A DNA stretch of 7,520 nucleotides from Parvibaculum sp. (GCA_014359855.1 JACIYQ010000385.1:1-7520); one strand, 5' to 3'. Shown: positions 1 to 6,606, numbered from the stretch's first letter. The notes: generated by a model not told the origin, from the sequence alone. A program made the numbers and translations.

Positions 1-4
1 TTGC

Positions 5-622
5 CTAGCCCTTGAGCATTCGCGAGATCGAGATGAGGCTGTCGGCGATGTCGAGAATCGACTTTCCCTCCTTCATCGCCGTATTGCGCAGGAGCTTGTA
101 GGCATCCTCCTCGGAAAGCTTGCGCTGCTCCATGAGAAGGCCCTTGGCGCGCTCCACGATCTTGCGGCTGGCGAGGTCGGACTTCGCCTTGTCGAGCTCT
201 TCGCGCATCTTCTGGAAGACCTTGAAGCGCAACATCGCAACATCGAGGATCGGCTTTACGCGCTTCGCACTCAAACCGTCCACGATGTAGGCGCTGACGC
301 CCGCACGAAGCGCTTCTTCAGCAAGCGATGCCTCGCTTTCCTCCACAAACATGACGATCGGGCGCGGCAGGACATCCGACACGTTGCGCATGTTTTCGAG
401 CGTGTCGCGGTCGGGTGAATCGACATCGACGACGACGACATCGGGCTGGATTTCCTCAATCTTCCGCACGAGATCGGTCAGCAGTCCCATACGAAGAATC
501 TGCGCATCGCCATAGCCCGCGAGCCCGGCCTCGACGACTGCGGCGCGGTCGTCGTTGCTGTCGATGATGAGGATTTTGAGCGGTCTGGCGCTGTCCACTT
601 TCCGCACCGGTTCCTGTATCAC
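5..622 (-). CDS. nasT: NasT-like response regulator with ANTAR RNA-binding domain
   Basis: A 205-residue protein with a receiver-like domain (about residues 15-130) and a C-terminal ANTAR domain (about 140-202, including ERAKGLLMEQ and the following LSEEDAYKLLR). ANTAR proteins bind paired hairpins in leader RNA and prevent termination; NasT does this for nitrate/nitrite assimilation genes, usually restrained by the nitrate sensor NasS. The receiver keeps an acidic D21 and a candidate phospho-acceptor D66 in DVDSP, but the usual beta4 Thr/Ser is V93 and the beta5 Lys is absent from AYIVDG. Control by a partner rather than by phosphorylation is therefore plausible. It follows mobA by 79 bases on the same strand. 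The GTG at 622 has no good ribosome site; GTG at 607 (residue 6) follows AGGA at close spacing and may be the true start. NasS is not in the window. Family call is firm; the exact regulon is inferred. Confidence 0.88.
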   Translation of the reverse strand: MIQEPVRKVDSARPLKILIIDSNDDRAAVVEAGLAGYGDAQILRMGLLTDLVRKIEEIQPDVVVVDVDSPDRDTLENMRNVSDVLPRPIVMFVEESEASLAEEALRAGVSAYIVDGLSAKRVKPILDVAMLRFKVFQKMREELDKAKSDLASRKIVERAKGLLMEQRKLSEEDAYKLLRNTAMKEGKSILDIADSLISISRMLKG

Positions 623-646
623 CTGTTACACAGGAGGCGAGCCGCC
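622..646 (-). promoter_or_regulatory. Two small hairpins at the nasT start
   Basis: Just ahead of and overlapping the first possible GTG of nasT, the RNA can form two adjacent short hairpins: GGCG-GCT-CGCC (636-646) and CCTGT-GTA-ACAGG (622-634). The second would cover the upstream GTG. The loops are three bases, unlike the six-base loops of known ANTAR targets, so this is not proposed as a NasT binding site. It may lower initiation at the first GTG and favour the GTG at 607. Confidence 0.25.
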
Positions 647-701
647 AAGATGGCCCGGCAGATCCCGCAGCAAGTTTCATTCCAGACAGCGCCGGCAGCG
701 C

Positions 702-1310
702 TCATACAGAATTTTTCGCAGCCTTCGCCAGGCGCTCGGCGTCGGCGAGATCCGCCTCTGTGTTCACGTTGAAAAAAGCGTCGGGATCCTCGAAGTGGCA
801 ACGCTCCGCGCCAAGATCGTCGAGCGTCCACCAGAGGCTGCGGTATCGGCTGGCCCTAATTCCATCTTCCAGCACAACACGGCAACTCACCGGCCATATC
901 GCGCAGAGTCCCTGCACCTTTTCCGGCGTGATGGCAACGACCGGCGCGCCGGAGCCCGCCTGCGCAACAAGCCTTTCGACAAGATCAAGCGGCAGGAAGG
1001 GTGTGTCGGCCGGGAAAGTTGCCAGCCAGTCGGCGCCGCAACTGGCGGCCCAGTCAAGCCCCGCGAGAACGCCACCGACAGGTCCCGCCTCGCCGCCGAA
1101 CCTGTCGGCCAGTACCGGAAACTCCCGCGCCGCCGTGTCACGATAGAGAGCGCTGGCCTCATCCTTCGCATTGAGAGCGATTGTTTCGACCTGCGGGCGG
1201 ACACGTTCAATGACGTGGTCAATCAACGGACGACCGCGGAGGAGAACGAGCGGCTTCTCAAGCCTGCCCATTCGCAACGCGTTCCCTCCAGCGACGATGA
1301 CACCACGCAT
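702..1310 (-). CDS. mobA: Molybdenum cofactor guanylyltransferase MobA
   Basis: A 202-residue, soluble cytoplasmic enzyme that transfers GMP from GTP to molybdopterin-bound molybdenum to make the guanine dinucleotide cofactor used by DMSO-reductase-family enzymes such as nitrate reductase and formate dehydrogenase. The family's landmarks are in order: the N-terminal nucleotide loop VAGGNALRMG (residues 6-15) followed by E18-K19, GPVGG (76-80), the metal-site region FPADTPFLP (99-107) and NVNTEADL near the C-terminus (181-188). Length fits the family (about 190-210). Differences from E. coli MobA include GR instead of GG after RM, and E-K where D-K is usual; both look tolerable. The ATG at 1310 follows AGGA (1317-1320) with six bases between. 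It lies upstream of nasT on the same strand, which fits a role in cofactor supply to nitrate reductase. Confidence 0.92.
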   Translation of the reverse strand: MRGVIVAGGNALRMGRLEKPLVLLRGRPLIDHVIERVRPQVETIALNAKDEASALYRDTAAREFPVLADRFGGEAGPVGGVLAGLDWAASCGADWLATFPADTPFLPLDLVERLVAQAGSGAPVVAITPEKVQGLCAIWPVSCRVVLEDGIRASRYRSLWWTLDDLGAERCHFEDPDAFFNVNTEADLADAERLAKAAKNSV

Positions 1311-1424
1311 CGGTTTTCCTGAATCGCTCGGACCATGTCCCTCGACGACCCAGTAACACCTATCGCGCAGGGAAGATCAATACAGCTGTCGTTGCAGGGA
1401 GGCCGGGAAACGTCGCAAAGGAAT

Positions 1425-1612
1425 TCAGAGCGGAGGCTTCCGGTCTTTTTCGATTCCGTCATCGGCCGATTGCAGCTTGCGCCAGCGCAGCGGCGTTACG
1501 CCAAACTCCCGGCTGAAGGCGCGGATGAAGGCTGCGGACGCAGCTATAGCCGGCCATGTCGGCCGCCTCTTCCACCGAGAGATCCTCCGTATGATGATTG
1601 CCTGTCCATATT
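1425..1612 (-). pseudogene. AraC-family regulator remnant (last helix-turn-helix only), frameshifted
   Basis: Only the final DNA-binding helix-turn-helix and tail of an AraC/XylS-type activator remain. One reading frame gives TEDLSVEEAADMAGYS (about 1549-1596). A second gives AFIRAFSREFGVTPLRWRK and runs to the TGA at 1425. Joined they form the classic second motif, G-Y-S-x-x-x-x-F-x-R-x-F-x-R-x-F-G-V-T-P. Joining them needs the removal of one base between about 1530 and 1548. Roughly 45-60 residues survive of a family usually near 250-330, so the sensor domain and first helix-turn-helix are gone. The frame reading TEDLSV meets TGA at about 1613-1615. The gene would have been divergent from the transporter remnant on the plus strand, as expected for its local regulator. 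Not expected to be functional. Confidence 0.72.
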
Positions 1613-1613
1613 C

Positions 1614-2690
1614 ATGACTGGCGCCGACGAATTCCTCGTCGAGCATTTTCGACGACAGGATGGAGTTCCGGGTCGCTTCCGACTGGGCGGCGGAGCATCT
1701 GACCGGCATCTACCAGATCAGCTATTCGCTTTCCTCGGCGAGACCGGCGGCGTTTCCAATCCGGAATACGTGAAGACACTCGAGGCATTTTCAAACTGGT
1801 TCCGGGAGCAGCCGGAGGTCGTTCATGTTTCGACATTCTCCGACGTCATGAAGCGCATCAACAAGAGCATGCATGGCGACGGCGAGAGCTGCTACCGCGT
1901 GCCGGACGACCGGCAAATGGCGGCGCAGTTCCTGCTCCTCTACGAGATGTCGCTTCCTAACGGGCTCGATCTCAACGGCCAGATCAACGTGGACAAATCG
2001 TCCACTGAACTCACGCTGACGCTGACCGATGTATCGACCGCCCAGATGCAGGAACTCATCAACCGGGCCGATGCGTGGCTCGGGAAAAACGCGCCGGAGT
2101 ATATGTATTCCTACCCGGCCGGGCAGTCCGTCATGTTTGCGTTCATCGGGCGCAATAATTTCAACTCCATGACGACAGGAACGGCGATCGCGCTCATTCT
2201 GATTTCGGCTTGCCTGATGCTGGCTCTCCGTAATCTCAAGCTTGGACTGATAAGCCTCGTCCCGAACCTGACGCCGCCGCTCGTGTCGTTTGGCATCCTC
2301 GCCCTGTTCACGGCTGAAGTCGGCTTCTGGTCTACCCTCGTGATCGCGACGGCGCTCGGCCTCATCGTCGATGCGACAGTGCACTTTCTCTCCAAGTACC
2401 GCAGAGCAAGCATCGAACAGGGCAAATCGCCGGAAGACAGCGTGCGCTACGCCTTCTCGACGGTCGGCACCGCGCTTTGGGTATCGGCCTTCGTTCTGGT
2501 CGTTGGCTTCGCCATTCTGGCCTTGTCACCGTTCAAGGTGAACGCGATGCTGGGCATCATGGTGGCGTTGACCGTCGCCGTGGCGCTCGTTATCGACTTC
2601 CTTCTTCTGCCGTCGTTGCTCATCACGGTCGATCGCCGCAAGAAAGCGGTCGTGCCGGCGGATGCGGCGGCAACGTCTCCGGCGGAATAG
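1614..2690 (+). pseudogene. RND/MMPL-family transporter, C-terminal fragment
   Basis: This is the C-terminal part of an inner-membrane RND exporter of the kind paired with LolA-like and barrel proteins. Family members are about 750-800 residues; homology here starts near 1626, so roughly the first 400 residues (first membrane bundle and first periplasmic domain) are missing. Recognisable parts are a periplasmic segment with GETGGVSNPEYVK, PEVVHVSTFSDVMKRINK and LLYEMSLPNGLDLN, then about five or six membrane helices from 2165 to 2630. One of these carries GLIVDATVHFLSKYR, where related proteins often have two aspartates (VDDTVHFL); here the second is Ala (2373-2375). An extra T in the run 1646-1649 and a lost base near 1736 shift about 30 codons; between them the plus-one frame reads FDDRMEFRVASDWAAEHLTG. 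The shifts cancel, so the frame stays open to TAG at 2690. An upstream open stretch from 1335 lies antisense to the araC remnant and is not coding. Confidence 0.8.
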
Positions 2691-2743
2691 ACCGGGCCAC
2701 GCCAATAGGACAAAATCTCTCTACCGGAGAGCAGGGATAAACT

Positions 2744-2748
2744 GGAGG
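2744..2748 (+). promoter_or_regulatory. Strong ribosome binding site of the LolA-like gene
   Basis: GGAGG lies five bases before the ATG at 2754, a near-ideal Shine-Dalgarno match that fixes this start. It lies in the 63-base gap after the transporter remnant, in which I see no terminator, so translation signals of the downstream genes survived the truncation. Confidence 0.75.
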
Positions 2749-2753
2749 ATCAA

Positions 2754-3602
2754 ATGCGTATACAACACCTACCCCGTGGCCGCGTCGTGGCGGCCGTCGC
2801 TCTCGCCGCACTGATGCTGGCGCCCGCCACAGTTCGCGCCGCCGGCAGCGTGTCCCTGCCCGGCGATCCCACCGCCAAGGGGCTTGCGATCGCCGAAGCG
2901 GCCGATCGCAGCAATCAAGGCTTCGGCGACACCAAGGCATCGATGAAGATGATCCTCGAGAATGCCTACGGTGAAACAAGCGAGCGCGAATTGCGTTCCA
3001 TGACGCTCGAGAATTCGAATACCGAGGAAGGCGACTGGACGCTGAACGTCTTCGATAAGCCGCGCGATGTGGACGGCACGGCGCTTCTCACCTACGCGAA
3101 GATCCTCGAGCCGGACGACCAGTGGATGTACCTGCCGGCCGTCAAACGCGTGAAGCGCATTTCCTCGGTCAACAAGTCCGGCCCCTTCATGGGCAGCGAA
3201 TTCGCCTTCGAGGACTTTTCATCGACGGAGGTGGGCAAGTACAGCTACAAATGGATCCGCGACGAAGCCTGCCCCGAGCCGGTGGCGGACCGAACCTGCC
3301 ATGTGACCGAACGCTATCCCGAATACGAGCATTCCGGATATACGCGCCAGATCGTATGGACCGACACGACCGACTATCAGCCGCGCCGCATCGAGTATTT
3401 CGACCGGAAAGACGAACATCTGAAAACCCTCACCTTCGACGATTATCGTCTCTACCAGGGCAAGTTCTGGCGTGCGCACGATCTGTTCATGGAAAACGTC
3501 GTGACAGGCAAGTCGACGCGGTTGACCTGGCAGGACTACAGTTTCGGCAACGGACTGACCCAGAACGACTTCAGTACAAACGCACTCAAGCGCGCGCGCT
3601 GA
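2754..3602 (+). CDS. Secreted LolA-like (outer-membrane lipoprotein-sorting family) protein
   Basis: A 282-residue exported protein. A signal peptide with basic start, hydrophobic stretch (residues 11-25) and likely cut after VRA (29) sends it to the periplasm; there is no lipobox. The mature part matches the LolA-like family often labelled outer membrane lipoprotein-sorting protein. Its signature includes GTALLTYAKILEPDDQWMYL (109-128), then AVKRVKRISSVNKSG and FMGSEFAFEDF (145-155), then a beta-rich region with RRIEYFDRKDEHLKTLTFDD. Two cysteines, C173 and C182, could form a disulfide. Such proteins are encoded beside RND/MMPL exporters and a beta-barrel protein and are thought to carry lipid or another hydrophobic ligand across the periplasm; the ligand here is unknown. 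It follows the truncated transporter by 63 bases and precedes the barrel gene by 82, suggesting an old operon. The gene itself looks intact. Confidence 0.85.
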   Translation: MRIQHLPRGRVVAAVALAALMLAPATVRAAGSVSLPGDPTAKGLAIAEAADRSNQGFGDTKASMKMILENAYGETSERELRSMTLENSNTEEGDWTLNVFDKPRDVDGTALLTYAKILEPDDQWMYLPAVKRVKRISSVNKSGPFMGSEFAFEDFSSTEVGKYSYKWIRDEACPEPVADRTCHVTERYPEYEHSGYTRQIVWTDTTDYQPRRIEYFDRKDEHLKTLTFDDYRLYQGKFWRAHDLFMENVVTGKSTRLTWQDYSFGNGLTQNDFSTNALKRAR

Positions 3603-3622
3603 ACGAAGACAAGGCAGGAACG

Positions 3623-3661
3623 CCACGATCCGAAGTGCCTCTCAGGCACCGCGGATCGTGG
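3623..3661 (+). promoter_or_regulatory. Long perfect hairpin between the LolA-like and barrel genes
   Basis: Arms CCACGATCCG (3623-3632) and CGGATCGTGG (3652-3661) pair perfectly. An inner stem, GTGCCT (3635-3640) with AGGCAC (3644-3649), is closed by a three-base loop; a two-base by two-base internal loop separates the stems. No T-run follows on either strand, so it is not a standard intrinsic terminator. It is more likely an mRNA stabiliser, a processing site or a partial attenuator that sets the ratio of the two envelope proteins. Confidence 0.6.
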
Positions 3662-3684
3662 TGACCTCGGGGGCGGGGAATCAA

Positions 3685-4887
3685 ATGAAATTCAGAGTTA
3701 TCGGCGCGGCAACGGCACTCGCGATTGCAATGGCCGCGACGGCCACTCATGCAGGTGAAACCAGCGTGACCGGCTATGTGGAACCGGAAGTGCAGTTCTT
3801 CACGCAAAGCGGGAGCGGCAGCGAGCAACGACGGTGGAATACTTCCGCTGCGGCTGAGGTAACATTCGAAAGTTTCTGGGACAATTCGAACCAGTGGATC
3901 GTCGTGAAGCCCTTCGCTCGCTGGGACCTGCGCGATGGAAGCCGCTCCCACGTCGACATGCGTGAGGCGAAATATGCCCGCGTGGTGGACAACTGGGAAT
4001 TCCGGATCGGCATGGACAAGGTCTTCTGGGGCGTGACCGAAGCGGTCCACCTCGTCGACATCGTCAATCAGACGGACCTTGTGGAAAGCATCGATGGCGA
4101 AGAGAAACCAGGCCAACCCATGGCGATGGTGTCGTCCACATGGGAGATCGGTACCTTAACAGGCTACCTGCTGCCCTACTTCCGCGAGCGTACCTTTCCG
4201 AGCCTGTCCGGCCGGCCCGCCTTCGACATTCCCGTCGATGAAACGCAGACGAAATACGAGAGCGGCGCGAAGCAGCAGCACCTCGACTTCGCCCTGCGCT
4301 ACAACAATACGGTCGATATCTGGGACGTGGGCGTGAGCTACTTTCGAGGTACCAACCGAAACCCCGTGATGACGCCGGGCCTCGATTCCGGCGGGCGGCT
4401 GGTCCTCATCCCCTATTACGTGCAGACCGACCGCGTCAGTACGGATATCCAGGCGACGTCCGGCGCGTGGCTCTACAAGTTCGAAGGCTTCTGGCAGGAC
4501 CAGATCGACGAGCAGAACCTGCAGGCGACCGGCGGCATCGAATACACCTTGTATGGAATCTTCGACACGCCGTCCGATGTCGGTCTTGTCGCGGAGTATG
4601 TCTGGGACGACCGCGGCGCGAACAATCAAAACCCGTTCGCGAACGACCTCTTCCTGGCGCTGCGCTGGACACCCAACGACGAGGCCTCCACAGCGATCCT
4701 CGCCGGCACGACAGCCGATCTCGACACGCAGGCGTTCGGATTTTCCGTTGAGGCGGAACGGCGCTTCGGCGAGGATTACTTCGTGAGCCTCGAAGCACGC
4801 TTCTTCGGCAACGTGCCACGCTCGGACCCGGTCTTCTCCTACAGCGACGACGACTTCATCCAGCTTCGGATCGCGCGGTATTTCTGA
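3685..4887 (+). CDS. Outer-membrane beta-barrel protein of the RND/LolA-like cluster
   Basis: A 400-residue exported protein without an established name. The signal peptide covers residues 1-23 with cleavage expected after THA. The rest shows alternating polar and aromatic strand patterns throughout, and the last residue is Phe (ARYF), the usual recognition mark for insertion by the Bam machinery. A segment WEFRIGMDKVFWGVTEAVHL followed by VDIVNQTDLVE (about residues 103-133) resembles a conserved block of barrel proteins encoded next to RND/MMPL exporters. A porin-like or export-channel role at the outer membrane is inferred from this. The start at 3685 has GGGGA (3675-3679) five bases upstream and places the signal peptide at the N-terminus; an in-frame GTG at 3658 lies in the hairpin and would add nine unlikely residues. 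It follows the LolA-like gene by 82 bases. Barrel call is firm; substrate unknown. Confidence 0.82.
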   Translation: MKFRVIGAATALAIAMAATATHAGETSVTGYVEPEVQFFTQSGSGSEQRRWNTSAAAEVTFESFWDNSNQWIVVKPFARWDLRDGSRSHVDMREAKYARVVDNWEFRIGMDKVFWGVTEAVHLVDIVNQTDLVESIDGEEKPGQPMAMVSSTWEIGTLTGYLLPYFRERTFPSLSGRPAFDIPVDETQTKYESGAKQQHLDFALRYNNTVDIWDVGVSYFRGTNRNPVMTPGLDSGGRLVLIPYYVQTDRVSTDIQATSGAWLYKFEGFWQDQIDEQNLQATGGIEYTLYGIFDTPSDVGLVAEYVWDDRGANNQNPFANDLFLALRWTPNDEASTAILAGTTADLDTQAFGFSVEAERRFGEDYFVSLEARFFGNVPRSDPVFSYSDDDFIQLRIARYF

Positions 4888-4953
4888 AACCGCGCCGGGA
4901 AATCGGGTCGGGAAACGCGCACCCTAATTCTGGAGCGTTACGCTGTCCGGAAC

Positions 4954-4986
4954 TCGATGACGTTTTCATGACATTTCGATGACAGT
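4954..4986 (-). promoter_or_regulatory. Three tandem Pho-box-like repeats
   Basis: On the minus strand, three seven-base units are spaced exactly 11 bases apart: CTGTCAT (4979-4985), ATGTCAT (4968-4974) and ACGTCAT (4957-4963), separated by four-base spacers CGAA and GAAA. This is the layout of a PhoB binding site, direct repeats of CTGTCAT every 11 bases. The array sits between two convergent gene ends and points leftward, antisense to the barrel gene. A weak TAACGC lies about 16 bases beyond the last unit as a possible -10. No leftward coding gene begins nearby. Confidence 0.5.
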
Positions 4987-5021
4987 CGGGATCACTTATC
5001 CCCGCACACGAGCCAATTCCG

Positions 5022-6524
5022 TCATGCGGCAACGAGCGAATATTCCTCAAAGTCCGGATGGCGCATCTGCCACCAGTATCGCGCGGTGAAGCTCGACCAG
5101 TTATTGGTGACCTTGCCGTCCGCCGTCTTGTACCAGCTCGAACAACCCGCCGCCCAGACTGTTTTTTGCATGTCCTTCTGCAGTTCGCGGTTGAAGCTCT
5201 CCATCGCCGCCTTGCGGACATCGAGGTAACGCAGCTTGCCGTTGCGAAGCGCCGCGACGCATTGCGCGATGTAGTTCGCCTGGCACTCGATCATGAAGAT
5301 GATCGAGTTGTGGCCGAGGTTGGTGTTGGGTCCATAGAGCATGAAGAAATTCGGAAAGCCCGCCACCGCGACACCACGATGCGCCTCGGCGCCGCGCGCC
5401 CAGACATCGTTCAGGTCCAGGTTGCCGCGGCCGATAATCTTCATCGGTGCCAGAAAATCCGTCGATTCAAATCCGGTCGCGTGAATGATGACGTCCACGG
5501 GATGGGAAACGCCATCCTCCGTCACGATGGCATCAGCGGTGATCTTCGCGATGTGGCTTGTCTCAACCTCGACATTGTCGCGCGCGAGCGCGGGGTACCA
5601 GTCGTTCGTGAGCAGGATGCGCTTGCAGCCGGCGGGATAATCGGGCGTCAGCTTCTTGCGGAGCTCGGGATCCTCGATGTGGGTCTCCATCTCCTTCAGC
5701 GCCGCCCTTTCGAACAGCTTGCCGAAGAAACTGCCCTGCACGAAAGCGAGGTAGTTCCGCTCCAGCATCGTCCAGGTCCACCAGCGCTGCAGACGCGCGA
5801 GCACGGGTATGGCGCGATGGAGCTTCTTCTCGAATTCCGTGAAGGAACGATCCGGCTTCGGCACGCACCAGTTGGGCGTGCGCTGGAAGATGGTGAGCTT
5901 GCCGACCCTGGGCGCGATTTCGGGCACGAACTGAATCGCGCTGGCGCCATTGCCGATGACGCCGATGCGTTTCCCCTCAAGATCGACGCCATGATCCCAG
6001 CGCGCGGAGTGGAATACAGCGCCCTTGAAGTCGTCGAGACCTTCGATCCTGGGATGGGCCGGACGGTTGAGCTGGCCGACGCCCGAAATCAGGACGTTCG
6101 CCGTGAACGCCTCACCCGCAGCGCTGCGTATGTGCCAGAGGCCCTCGGCCTCGTCGAAGCGCGCTTCCACGATCTCGGTATTGAAACGGATATGCGGCAG
6201 GAGACGGTACTTGCGGGCGACCGTCTCGAAATATTCGACGATTTCCGGCTGGGGAGCGAACTTGCGGCTCCAGTCCGGCTTGGGTTCGAAGGAATAGGAA
6301 TAGAGCATTGAGGGCACGTCGCAGCCAGCCCCCGGATAGGTGTTGTCGCGCCAGGTACCGCCGGCGCTGCCCGCCTTTTCGAAGATCGTGAAATTCTCGA
6401 CGCCTGAGCCACGAAGCTTGATGGCCATGCAAAGGCCCGCCGCGCCCGCACCCAGAATGGCGACGCTCAAGGGGCGCGTCTTCACATCCGTTCCCTCGAC
6501 AAGCGACCTGATGGATTCTCCCAC
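5022..6524 (-). CDS. Flavin-containing monooxygenase, Baeyer-Villiger (class B) type
   Basis: A 500-residue, FAD- and NADPH-dependent enzyme expected to insert oxygen into ketones to give esters or lactones. Landmarks are the FAD-binding GAGAAG (residues 25-30), GGTWRDNTYPGAGCD (55-69), the Baeyer-Villiger fingerprint F166-x-G168-x3-H172-x3-W176-D177, the NADPH-binding GNGASA (191-196) and ATGF (349-352). The fingerprint ends in W-D, where many characterised members have W-P; Asp also occurs. No signal peptide is seen, so it acts in the cytoplasm. Length fits the family (500-550). The GTG at 6524 has GGGAG (6533-6537) eight bases upstream; a second GTG at residue 14, with GAGGGA before it, is possible. 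No regulator, dehydrogenase or esterase gene adjoins it. OmpW lies upstream but is separated by a terminator. Substrate cannot be read from sequence. Confidence 0.92.
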   Translation of the reverse strand: MGESIRSLVEGTDVKTRPLSVAILGAGAAGLCMAIKLRGSGVENFTIFEKAGSAGGTWRDNTYPGAGCDVPSMLYSYSFEPKPDWSRKFAPQPEIVEYFETVARKYRLLPHIRFNTEIVEARFDEAEGLWHIRSAAGEAFTANVLISGVGQLNRPAHPRIEGLDDFKGAVFHSARWDHGVDLEGKRIGVIGNGASAIQFVPEIAPRVGKLTIFQRTPNWCVPKPDRSFTEFEKKLHRAIPVLARLQRWWTWTMLERNYLAFVQGSFFGKLFERAALKEMETHIEDPELRKKLTPDYPAGCKRILLTNDWYPALARDNVEVETSHIAKITADAIVTEDGVSHPVDVIIHATGFESTDFLAPMKIIGRGNLDLNDVWARGAEAHRGVAVAGFPNFFMLYGPNTNLGHNSIIFMIECQANYIAQCVAALRNGKLRYLDVRKAAMESFNRELQKDMQKTVWAAGCSSWYKTADGKVTNNWSSFTARYWWQMRHPDFEEYSLVAA

Positions 6525-6564
6525 CGAAGCTTCTCCCTGACTCGTTCCGTTCCCCGATCCGCTT

Positions 6565-6593
6565 CATTTAATGCAAGGGAGGCAAGCCAGCAA
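6565..6593 (-). promoter_or_regulatory. Possible promoter of the monooxygenase gene
   Basis: Between the ompW terminator and the monooxygenase start, the minus strand reads TTGCTG (6588-6593), 17 bases, then TAAATG (6565-6570). Spacing is ideal but both boxes match the sigma-70 consensus only moderately. It would give a leader of about 30-40 bases. Position supports a separate transcript; the sequence match alone is weak. Confidence 0.3.
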
Positions 6594-6606
6594 ACGGGCA
6601 AGTCAT

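Noticed and set aside
555..1322. Long plus-strand open frame opposite nasT and mobA
   Set aside because: It is antisense to two well-recognised genes, has an Arg/Ser-rich composition typical of a shadow frame in GC-rich DNA, and matches no family I know.
1311..1424. Possible molybdenum-cofactor riboswitch ahead of mobA
   Set aside because: I looked for long paired stems in the 114 bases upstream and saw only short, unconvincing pairings. Only the AGGA ribosome site is supported.
1335..1613. N-terminal part of the open frame that reads into the RND fragment
   Set aside because: It is antisense to the AraC remnant, Pro/Arg-rich without transporter features, and only stays open by chance. RND-like sequence starts near 1626.
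1791..2384. Minus-strand open frame opposite the RND fragment
   Set aside because: His/Arg/Glu-rich shadow of a clearly transporter-like plus-strand sequence, with no recognisable domain.
4888..4953. Terminator of the barrel gene
   Set aside because: There are short repeats (CGGGAAA twice) and separated CGCG pairs, but no stable hairpin with a T-run on either strand.
5058..6311. 417-codon plus-strand open frame opposite the monooxygenase
   Set aside because: The minus strand carries every flavin monooxygenase motif. The plus frame has the low-complexity Arg/Asp/Val composition of an antisense shadow.
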